64,000 nucleotides of DNA. Source: Nephrocerus scutellatus. Taxonomy: Eukaryota; Arthropoda; Insecta; Diptera; Pipunculidae. Location: assembly GCA_947095585.1 (NCBI GenBank), contig OX352762.1:45000018-45064017 (forward strand), given 5' to 3'. The notes beneath the pieces were generated by a model, which was given only the letters and a program-made list of their open reading frames with translations, ran no database searches and was not told the DNA's origin. Shown here piece after piece: positions 1 through 7,222 of this stretch. A program made the translations under genes and the position numbers. Each line of letters starts with the position of its first letter. The first letter of the stretch is position 1.

Positions 1-2352
1 AGCTGGGTGTCAACTGACAGGCAATCATCATCCAACCAAATCGACCATGTGGCGATCAGCAGACGTTTTAGGAGCTGTCTGTTAGACGTCCGAAACAGAC
101 GAGGAGCCGACATGGGTATGGTACGTGATTATCACCTTATGGTAGCTACTGTCCAGTTACGTACTGCATCAGTTCATAGAATCCGCAATATCATCCGAAT
201 GCCTAGGTATAACATCGACCGGCTAAAGATCCTCTCACTACGCCAGCAATTAAGGGATCATTTATCGGAAGGAGTGGAAGCAATCAGCAGCTCACTGCCG
301 ACAACCATCCAGGAGCATTGGAAGGCTGTGAAAAATGTTTTCACATCTGGAGCGGAAAGTATTGTTGGTAGAAGCCAGGCAAGGCACAGCACGTGGCTTA
401 CCGAAGATACCTGGAGGCGGATTGAAGAACGTAAGCTACTTAAAGCTCGTATTGTAGATATCCCAGCAGCAGCGAGGAGCGAGCTAGAGTCCATGTATCG
501 AAGAAAAATGAGAGAAGTGCAGCGTAGTGTAAGACGTGACAAGCGTAACTATATTAACAACCTGGCCTCAGAAGCAGAGGAAGCAGCGAGCCGGTGCGAT
601 AGCAGAACCGTTTACAGAATCACCAAAGAGCTGACGGGTGGTCACCGCTCTAGCCAACATCCGGTGAAAGGCCTAGATGGTACCGTACTCGTTTCAGATG
701 AGGATCAGCTCAAGCGATGGAAGGAGCATTTCTCTACGGTCCTTAACCGTGTATTTGCTAACGATATGAACCTAAATCAAACGGAAATGCCGGAAGTAAC
801 AATTTCCCGAATTCGCACCTCAACTCCCAGTAAAGACGAGATCGCTACCGCGATTAACGCACTAAAGAACAACAAGTCGGTAGGACTAGATGGTATACCC
901 GCAGAGCTTCTGCGTGCAGCTCCAACAACATCAGCAGAGCTTTTATATCCTCTTGTAGAGAGAGCTTGGGAGGTAGAAAGTTTCCCCGAAGAGTGGAAGA
1001 AGGGAATGATTGTCAAGCTCCCTAAAAAAGGTAGTCTTATGGAGTGCGAAAACTGGAGAGGCATTTGCGTTCTCCCTGCAGTTGCAAAAGTAATAGCCAA
1101 AGTAGTACTTGAACGTATTAAGGAACATCTGGAAGATACACTCGATGCCGAACAAGCAGGTTTCCGCACTGGATCCTCCTGTGTAGACCACATAAACACC
1201 CTGCGGATCATTATTGAACAGTGCGTTGAATTCCGGTCACCACTGCACCTGCTGTTCATCGATTTTGAGAAGGCGTTTGACAGTGTCAACAGACAGTTTA
1301 TCTGGCTCGCCTTGCGCAGGAGAGGTATACCCGATAATCTAATAGCTATTATTAAAGCAACCTATGATGGCTCTAAATGTCATGTGCTGCATAGAGGAAA
1401 GCTGTCAGAGGAATTCGAGATCCTAAGTGGGGTACGACAAGGTTGCATTCTATCGCCGATACTTTTTTTGTTGGTGATTAGCGATGTACTTCGCGCAGCT
1501 TTATCTACTGGAAACGGAGGAATTCGTTGGACTCTTACATCTCAACTCAAACATCTGGATTACGCTGACGACGTTTGTTTACTCTCACATAGAATTATGG
1601 AGCTGCATCAAATGACAACAAATGTGGAGAGGGAGGCAAATGTTGCGGGTTTGAAGATTAATACTGCCAAAACCAAAATCATCAACCTCGGCACTAACTC
1701 AGTTACTCATGTTAACATTGCTGGACAGCCGGTAGAGAGAGTAGAGAGTTTCCAATATCTTGGGAGTATTGTCTCGACCGAAGGTGGAACCGAACAGGAC
1801 ATTGCCAACCGAATCGGCAAAGCAAAATCGGTGTTTGGAATGATGTCCATTATATGGCGAAGCAATGCGATCAGCTTAAACACCAAGCTGCGACTGTTCC
1901 GCTCAAATGTTGAATCTGTGCTGTTGTATGGGTGCAGCACTTGGAAGGTGACCGCTACTATCACAAAAAGATTACAAACATTTGTAAATAGGTGCCTACG
2001 GAACATCTTAAGGGTTTTCTGGCCTAACCGTATCTCTAACGAAAATCTTTACCAGAGAACGGGTCAGGAACCAATAGGCACAACCATCCAACGACGGAAG
2101 TGGCAGTGGATTGGTCATACACTCCGAAAAGGCGACAGTTCCATAGCAAACTACGCAATGCAATGGAACCCGTTATCTCAGGAGGGTAGAAGAACGGGTC
2201 GTCCGAGAAATACATGGCGCAGAACAGTTGAGGAGGAGGAACGGCAATTGGGGAAGAATTGGAGAGAGCTGAAGCTCATTGCCAGGAACCGCACGCGATG
2301 GCGCGTAGGCGTAGTAGAGGCCCTAGGACCCATAAGGGGATACAGGACATAA
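1..2352 (+). CDS. LINE endonuclease/reverse transcriptase, copy 1, 5'-partial
   Basis: Non-LTR retrotransposon polyprotein, expected to nick target DNA and copy its RNA. The frame is open from base 1 to a TAA at 2350-2352, so it is truncated only by the window. Visible motifs are IDHV near the end of the endonuclease, FIDFEKAFDS (RT motif A), GVRQG, YADD (catalytic) and a C-terminal KWQWIGH region. The endonuclease triad motif reads D-Y-H at 127-135, where copies 2 and 3 read D-H-H. The His after the Asp is catalytic in the APE family, so this copy is probably unable to nick DNA although its RT looks whole. It shares codon variants with copy 4 and not with copies 2 and 3. Confidence 0.9.
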   Translation, partial: SWVSTDRQSSSNQIDHVAISRRFRSCLLDVRNRRGADMGMVRDYHLMVATVQLRTASVHRIRNIIRMPRYNIDRLKILSLRQQLRDHLSEGVEAISSSLPTTIQEHWKAVKNVFTSGAESIVGRSQARHSTWLTEDTWRRIEERKLLKARIVDIPAAARSELESMYRRKMREVQRSVRRDKRNYINNLASEAEEAASRCDSRTVYRITKELTGGHRSSQHPVKGLDGTVLVSDEDQLKRWKEHFSTVLNRVFANDMNLNQTEMPEVTISRIRTSTPSKDEIATAINALKNNKSVGLDGIPAELLRAAPTTSAELLYPLVERAWEVESFPEEWKKGMIVKLPKKGSLMECENWRGICVLPAVAKVIAKVVLERIKEHLEDTLDAEQAGFRTGSSCVDHINTLRIIIEQCVEFRSPLHLLFIDFEKAFDSVNRQFIWLALRRRGIPDNLIAIIKATYDGSKCHVLHRGKLSEEFEILSGVRQGCILSPILFLLVISDVLRAALSTGNGGIRWTLTSQLKHLDYADDVCLLSHRIMELHQMTTNVEREANVAGLKINTAKTKIINLGTNSVTHVNIAGQPVERVESFQYLGSIVSTEGGTEQDIANRIGKAKSVFGMMSIIWRSNAISLNTKLRLFRSNVESVLLYGCSTWKVTATITKRLQTFVNRCLRNILRVFWPNRISNENLYQRTGQEPIGTTIQRRKWQWIGHTLRKGDSSIANYAMQWNPLSQEGRRTGRPRNTWRRTVEEEERQLGKNWRELKLIARNRTRWRVGVVEALGPIRGYRT

Positions 2353-2364
2353 AGAAGAAAGAAG
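1..2364 (+). mobile_element. RTE-like LINE, copy 1 (left part outside window)
   Basis: Begins in the endonuclease domain and runs to the short tail made of AAAGAAGAAAGAAGA at about 2350-2365. The 13-bp target duplication ATAACTGTGGAAC follows at 2365-2377. Position 1 corresponds to position 7877 of copy 2. The 5' part lies left of the window. Confidence 0.9.
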
Positions 2365-2982
2365 ATAACTGTGGAACGCCTTGATCATTTTTAACTAAAC
2401 TTGATATTAGTGTATTACTAAAATACACTACACTGCGACACGTGTGGTGTCCTATTAAAGAATTTACATGAAAATTTTTAATTTTTATGGGTTATTTTTG
2501 TTATAAATATACTACAACCATAGAAGCAACAACCTACATGTGCTGAAAATCGATAAGTTCTAAAGCAACAAAAAATCTTTATAGTTAACAACTGTGCATG
2601 TCGGTAGCCAAAATGTTACTTTAAGCATTGATCATTTCTTTATTATTTAAATTTGCGGAATCAGACTTAGAAATGATGCTGTAGTTTTTATGTTAACACT
2701 AGTGATGTTGCAAATCTAGCAGTGTAAAAAAAAACAAAGAATTAATTTGAACAACATTTAACTGATATACTTTTTTTAACAGAGTAGAAAAATCCAATTT
2801 TACTAGTTCGCTTTGATGACTCGGAAAAAACAGGAAGAAAATTTTACACGAGCGAGTTTTTATATATAACATGATTACAAATGTCAAACATGATTGAAAA
2901 AGTTTCGAACTCGAACAGCAATAGGAATAGGAACAGTGCGCGCCGAAAAAGGATGGCCACTATTTTTTCATTAATATTCGAC

Positions 2983-3020
2983 TATAAAATTTTATTAATA
3001 TGAAAATAGTTCGGCACAGT
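2983..3020 (+). promoter_or_regulatory. Candidate core promoter: TATA box and CACAGT initiator-like site (U1)
   Basis: TATAAAA at 2983 is followed 35 nt later by CACAGTG (A at 3018). The pair recurs in all eleven units with spacing 34-36, although the stretch between them varies in sequence and length of T runs. The spacing is slightly longer than the usual 30 or so. Transcription from here is inference. Confidence 0.4.
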
Positions 3021-3035
3021 GTACGTCGATAAATT

Positions 3036-3146
3036 ATGTCTACTTGTGCGTGCAATTATTCGGAAATACCAAAATTGTTACTCAATCGGAAAAAACTGAA
3101 GGGTATACATTACCTTCGTGAAGCTCTTAAGCATCCATGTGCATAA
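3036..3146 (+). other. Upstream small ORF, 36 codons (U1)
   Basis: ATG at 3036 opens a frame beginning MSTCACNYS that ends with TAA at 3144-3146, overlapping the first ATG of ORF A. U1, U2 and U3 keep the 36-codon form. U4-U11 have one more A in an A-run and stop after 28 codons. It could be an upstream ORF in the leader of ORF A or an older N-terminal exon. No family recognised. Confidence 0.3.
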
Positions 3147-3448
3147 AAAGAAAGATGGCCACACCATGTAAAAAAAGTGAGACAATTTCCGGTGCCAACC
3201 CACAGTACAGTACCTGTTGGCGTCAGCAGTTGATTCGGCTTAACTCGCATTCAATCTGGACAGTCGATAGCCTTCTATCACCGGATTCGGTTAATACCAG
3301 TATTCAGGAGGGAAATATAGGAAAGAATGAGGGCTTTAATTCCACCCCACCGAGAACCCATCATCCCTGGAAAAAAGTTGCCCATAACGCTAGTTCGTGT
3401 GCGTCACTAATGGTTTTAGCATATCATTCCTCCTATTTGATTAGTTAA
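3137..3448 (+). CDS. ORF A, unidentified protein, U1
   Basis: Open frame of 103 codons. The second ATG at 3155 (MATPCKKSET) has a better start context (AAAGATGG) than the first at 3137. I do not recognise the protein. It is polar, with no signal peptide or membrane segment. One stretch, HSIWTVDSLLSPDSV, loosely resembles Groucho-binding eh1 motifs, which is weak evidence. The frame is open in all eleven units, but copies are so alike that this says little about selection. Inside it, 22 nt after the second ATG, lies a good splice donor (GTGAGA at 3177) in phase with block B, so much of ORF A may be intron. It lies 137 nt downstream of the TATA/CACAGT pair (CACAGT ends at 3020). Confidence 0.35.
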   Translation: MCIKRKMATPCKKSETISGANPQYSTCWRQQLIRLNSHSIWTVDSLLSPDSVNTSIQEGNIGKNEGFNSTPPRTHHPWKKVAHNASSCASLMVLAYHSSYLIS

Positions 3449-3636
3449 TTATCTTGTATCCAGTAAATTTCTTGATGTACCTAGAAACATAGGATAAGTA
3501 AAAATTGCGAACCGATTCAGAACAATTTTTTTTAGGGACGTTTTTTTTGTGGTTGCGGTTTTATTTACTATTTTCTCTTTTTTTGGTTCGGGTATTTACC
3601 AAAAAAATTTCGAATTAATATGAAAATTTGTTACAG

Positions 3637-3689
3637 AATCTTCGTCGTCGTCAGCGCTGTCGAGGAGGAGGATTAGCAAATGAAAAAAT
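3637..3689 (+). other. Block B: candidate 53-nt internal exon (U1)
   Basis: Bounded by TTGTTACAG before and GTAAGTAC after, a textbook acceptor and donor. One frame reads a Ser run followed by a basic stretch (SRRRISKGKN in other units). In U1 this frame has TGA in place of GGA. The block is 53 nt in U1, U2, U3, U5, U6, U7, U8 and U10, and 52 nt in U4, U9 and U11. U11 has also lost the donor (TTAAGT). Confidence 0.4.
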
Positions 3690-3784
3690 GTAAGTACATA
3701 CTTAATTGTTTTCTCTCTCTCACTCGTTTGGTTTTTTTGATTGTTGGTAAATTTTAAGCTCGCCGGTAATTAAAGAAGAGCCGC

Positions 3785-4420
3785 ACCCATACTTAATTTT
3801 TCATATATTCTTGTTCACACTATTTGGTGGTTATAATTAAACCACCTAAATTTTGAAAAAAAAAACATTAAAAACTTTAATAACACCCATACTTATGGTT
3901 TCTAGTTCACACTACTTGTTGGTTATAATTAAACCACCTAAATTTAAAAAAAAAACATTAAAAACTTTTATAACACCAATACTTACTTGTTATTTCTAGT
4001 TCACACTAATTGTTGGTTATAATTAAACCACCTAAATTTAGAAAAAAAAACATTAAAAACTTTTATAACGCCTATACTTACTTTTTATTCTGGTTTACAC
4101 TACTTGGTGGTTATAATTAACCCACCTATATTTAGAAAAAAAAGAAGCATTAAAAACTTTTATAACACCCATACTTACTTTTTATTCTTGTTCACACTAC
4201 TTCTTGGTTATGATTAAACCATCTATATTTAGAAAACAAAACATTAAAACATTTAATAAAACCCATACTTATTTTTTTTATACTATTTAATTATTATCAT
4301 TAAGCCACCTATACTTAGAAAAAAAAAGGGACAAAAACATTAACACTTTTATACAACCCATACTAATTTTTTTTTCTTATTTAAGCTAGTTAATAGTTTT
4401 GATTAAACAATCTATACCGA
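3785..4420 (+). repeat. Minisatellite, about seven monomers of 90-100 bp (U1)
   Basis: Tandem monomers, each with ACACCCATACTTACTT, TTCACACTACTTG, GGTTATAATTAAACCACC, an A-run and CATTAAAAACTTTTATAA. They lie inside the interval between block B and ORF C. Each contains an internal inverted pair (GGTGGTTATAATTAAACCACC). Monomer number varies between units, being lowest in U4. Confidence 0.85.
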
Positions 4421-4544
4421 GAATTTCCTCAATTCAACCAATTCGATATAAATAAAAAAATAAAAAAAAGAGAGAGAACATTTTTCCGATCTAAATAACA
4501 TGTGTCTTTGCCTTTCATTGGAGAACGTTTCACGTAGGTACGTC

Positions 4545-4690
4545 TCGCTGGTGCCCGGATAAGACATAATGAAGTCTTAAAGCGATTCTTCCGTCGAGGG
4601 CTTCCAATATTCCTCCTGTGACTCTCAGGGCGAGCTAATGCCGATGATGAGGCATGCTTTCTCTGCTTTCTCTAGTTTCCTCTGAACCCC
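4545..4690 (+). other. GC-richer block with three short hairpins (U1)
   Basis: Three perfect stems in an otherwise AT-rich stretch: TAAGAC/GTCTTA at 4560-4579, CCTG/CAGG at 4615-4629 and ATGCC/GGCAT at 4638-4655, with loops of 8, 7 and 8 nt. Across units, changes fall in loops or convert a G-C pair to G-U (GTTTTA in U3, U4, U9 and U11). U10 has lost the first hairpin. It sits 90-180 nt upstream of the ORF C acceptor. It could be a structured RNA or splicing element; no known RNA family recognised. Confidence 0.35.
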
Positions 4691-4741
4691 TACGACTTCA
4701 CCAATCCGTGCACGTATTATTTTTTTATGATTTATTTTCAG

Positions 4742-4944
4742 CTTATGGGGGGGCGCAAGATCCCACCCATTTCGGCGAGCTAATCTTGGAGCATTCGCAT
4801 GACGTGCACCCCGCACCTCTCCATTTGCTACAAATAACACCAACGTTGATGATAAACGACAACAACAACCATTTACCATTACAAAAGGGCAGCCGTAAAC
4901 TTATCATTAACCTATTTAAGAAATATTTTCGAAACGTTAGATGA
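4742..4944 (+). CDS. ORF C, unidentified protein, candidate 3' exon, U1
   Basis: Starts immediately after TTTATTTTCAG at 4741. It runs as an open frame with GGAQDPTHFGELILEHSH near its start and a basic end (KKYFRNVR) to TGA at 4942-4944. The tract after the acceptor has seven G here, so this frame is not the one that would continue from block B. With eight G (U8, U11) the frames join. Not recognised; no membrane segment or known motif. Confidence 0.35.
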
Positions 4945-4960
4945 GGTTATAATATCCGCA

Positions 4961-5209
4961 ATGAAAAAAGAAGGGAATTCCCCATTGACATATCAAAGAT
5001 TTGCTTATATACTTCTCGCCATATACAAAATAGCAAACGTAACATTTCACTTAAAAGATTTCTTTTAATGACAGTGTAAAATATACATATTCTGTTCCAC
5101 TGTTCATATCGACATGGTTGATGAGCCAAAATATATCAATCGATCGTCTAAAGACCGCATAGTTAGCAAACACACAGTACCATCAAACACCATACAGCAA
5201 CATCACTAA
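4961..5209 (+). other. Overlapping third frame after ORF C, with AATAAA downstream (U1)
   Basis: In the +1 frame relative to ORF C, an open stretch begins upstream of ORF C's stop and includes ATG at 4961. It stops at TAA 5066-5068 after 35 codons, and after a double stop continues open to TAA 5207-5209. The same two-part frame is present in all eleven units. AATAAA occurs at about 5230, a possible polyadenylation signal. It may be the true 3' end of the ancestral gene, displaced by an indel. Unidentified. Confidence 0.3.
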
Positions 5210-5259
5210 TTCCGAGCCAACAGTATGAAAAATAAAAAAACAACCAATAAAAATTTTGG

Positions 5260-6250
5260 CTCTTAGGCAACTTCCAAAATTTTACAAAAAGCGTTGTCCA
5301 TATTATTAAACATTTGTGCATAAACTTGAAGAAAATAGGGTGCATTTTTTTAAATTTTAATGGGGCCTTCCGACACCGGGGAGAAATCACGCCGAATACT
5401 TACAAAAAGTGTTGTCCGTCGGAGATACACTTGCGTATAAAATTGAAGAAAATTTGAAGGGTAGTTTTTACTTTCTTTTACATAGTAAAAAGAAGTATAG
5501 TAATCATGAAAATTTTCGAACTCAGGATTTTTGCAGATGTACCCATTACCGTATCTCTTGAGTCTGAAATAATAAAAAAATAAAAAAAATTCTTTGTCTG
5601 TCTGTGTCCACTCTACTATCCAGAGGGCTGAACTTATCGGGATGAAAATTCATATTTACGCTTTTTACATAAATTGTGAGAGAGCCAGATAATTTGACGG
5701 AAATCTGACAGCGGGAAGTGACAGTTTACTTAGACAGTTTTTCAAATTTTTGAAAATAACTCAAAAAGTATAGAACTTAGGAGAAATCTGTTAAGTGCAA
5801 GAGAAATTTAAACAAAAATAAATAAAAATTAAAAAAAAATAAAAAATAAATAAAAAATTCGAAAAAAATTTAATATACATTTACTGAAGATTCCGGTCCC
5901 TTCCGTAAAAGAAAGTCATGTTGTGCCCACACCTCCATTTTTTATAAAATATCTGTTGGCTTTTTTACAAAAAGTTATGTCCGTCGGAGATACACTTGCG
6001 TATAAAATTTTAAGACAATCGGCTACTTTTTTTACAAAATATTTATGGGTGCCGCCCGACTAGAGGGCCCGATTACTTCCAAATTTTTACAAGTTTTGTC
6101 AATCGGAGATACACATGCGTATAAAATTTTAAGAAAATTCGGAACATTTTGTAAAATATTTGTATGGGAGCCCCCCGACCACGAAGCCCAAGGGGACAAA
6201 ATACTTTTTGTTTTGGTACAATATTTTCTTTACACGTTTGAAATTTGGTT
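5260..6250 (+). repeat. Diverged 110-120 bp modules split by an AT-rich block (U1)
   Basis: Modules share TTACAAAAAG, TTGTCCGTCGGAGATACAC, GCGTATAAAATT, GTATGGGTGCC and CCCGA. In U1 they flank an inserted block at about 5460-5880 with TCTTTGTCTGTCTGTGTCC and a long A/T low-complexity run near 5810-5870. U3, U4 and U9 lack this block. The style is that of common arthropod interspersed repeats; no coding content seen. Confidence 0.7.
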
Positions 6251-6302
6251 AAAAAGGGCCTAAAAGAAGCTGAAACAAATCTAGTCCAATATTCACTGCA
6301 TA

Positions 6303-6671
6303 AACGCAGGTGTTCCCCAAGGCTCTGTTTTGTCTCCGACACTTTATTTCATTTTCATTAACGATCTCCTATTCGCTACTTCTAATCTAATCAATTCTTT
6401 CGCTAACGACAGCAATCTTAGCTTTTCATATGATCTTACGCTTTCTGCAGCCCCCCCCTCTACATCGCAAGGGAACTTAAATAACAACGTATGTTAAAAT
6501 TCTGACCTTGACAGCAAAACAAGGTGGGGACTACGTAATAGAGTTGAATTGAGCGCTTCTAAAACCCAATGCTCTCTTCTGTCGTCCAAGCGTAATATAA
6601 ACCACCAACCTTTATCCATGAAGATGCATCTAGTGATGAGCAAACGCAACCATTTCGTTTGTCGACCCTGA
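6303..6671 (+). pseudogene. Fossil reverse-transcriptase fragment, jockey/CR1-like, U1
   Basis: Translating from 6306 gives AGVPQGSVLSPTLYFIFIND, the conserved RT block before the catalytic site. It is followed by FANDS at 6399-6413 where a working enzyme has FADD or YADD. A shifted frame then gives the downstream block LNSDLDS...RVEFSASKTQC. This is the palm of a non-LTR RT unrelated to the intact LINE in this array. It is dead: catalytic Asp replaced by Asn, frame broken, ends missing. A copy is present in every unit at the same place. Confidence 0.75.
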
Positions 6672-6928
6672 AAATACCATTCCGAATTTCATACAAATCG
6701 GTAGAGAAATGACTTAGTTCCCAAAATGTAAAAATGTAACACAATAATGTGACCAATACTTAAAATCGCAAAACAAAATTATTTTGGATTATTATTATTT
6801 TATTTCAAATAGCTCTTCACAAATTCACAAAACGATTACAAACAAACTTATTGAAAATGGGACAGGACAACGTTTGTCGGGTCAGCTATTATGACTATAT
6901 TAATGGATGTATGTATTTTTGTTCTAGC

Positions 6929-6941
6929 ATAACTGTGGAAC
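6929..6941 (+). repeat. Left target-site duplication of LINE copy 2
   Basis: ATAACTGTGGAAC, matched by 10241-10253. In units without a LINE the sequence occurs once, followed directly by CGCCTTGATC or CCCTTGATC. Confidence 0.93.
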
Positions 6942-7222
6942 TTGGGGATCTGAATTGCGATTGATCGGGAAACTACTGACTGCTCAAAACTTGGTTTGGG
7001 CCAGTAGCGTAACAATCAAGTTCGTGATGTAGTGCTTGCTCTACCTCCTCGTGGTGGTCCCTGGGCAACTATGTGTATAAATCCTTATACATGTAGGCTA
7101 AAACTGCAAGTGCGAACGGTCTAGCGTTTCTAGTCTAGGTAACGTGGGCTAGCACCCTGCGGTACCGAAAAATACCCGCTACTGAAACTGACACAACGCC
7201 TCGGATAAGTAATGATCGAATA
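6942..7222 (+). promoter_or_regulatory. LINE 5' leader with hairpin and 3-codon uORF (copy 2)
   Basis: Holds a perfect 7-bp stem, TGTATAA/TTATACA with loop ATCC, at 7074-7091. A tiny ORF ATG-ATC-GAA-TAA at 7212-7223 has a stop that overlaps the main start (TAATG). Such stop-start overlap can support reinitiation. The same arrangement is present in copies 3 and 4. Promoter activity is assumed from the element type. Confidence 0.5.

Larger units (their letters stand above)
2365..6928 (+). repeat. Array unit U1
   Basis: Runs from the right target duplication of LINE copy 1 to the left one of copy 2 (4564 bp). It is used here as the template; its parts are listed separately. Specific to this copy: block B has GGA changed to TGA, putting a stop into the frame that would join ORF C. 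It also carries the long form of the region after ORF A. Confidence 0.92.

Noticed and set aside
777..1289. Minus-strand 170-codon ORF in each LINE copy
   Set aside because: Lies wholly inside the RT coding sequence; explained by the codon composition of that frame.
4638..4690. Possible C/D box snoRNA (ATGATGA then CTGA)
   Set aside because: Box-like motifs are present, but there is no terminal stem outside them, and the ATGATGA lies in the loop of the ATGCC/GGCAT hairpin.
4625..4879. Minus-strand ORF opposite ORF C starting MVNGCCCR, recurring in units
   Set aside because: It is the shadow of ORF C codons on the other strand and has no start context or upstream signals of its own.
5036..5074. 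Tiny intron (GTAACA...GACAG, 36 nt) joining the two halves of the third frame
   Set aside because: Boundaries fit by phase, but the length is well below usual animal introns.
6942..6990. Second LINE inserted next to the first at its 5' boundary
   Set aside because: The leader is continuous in copies 2, 3 and 4 and the target duplication abuts it directly.
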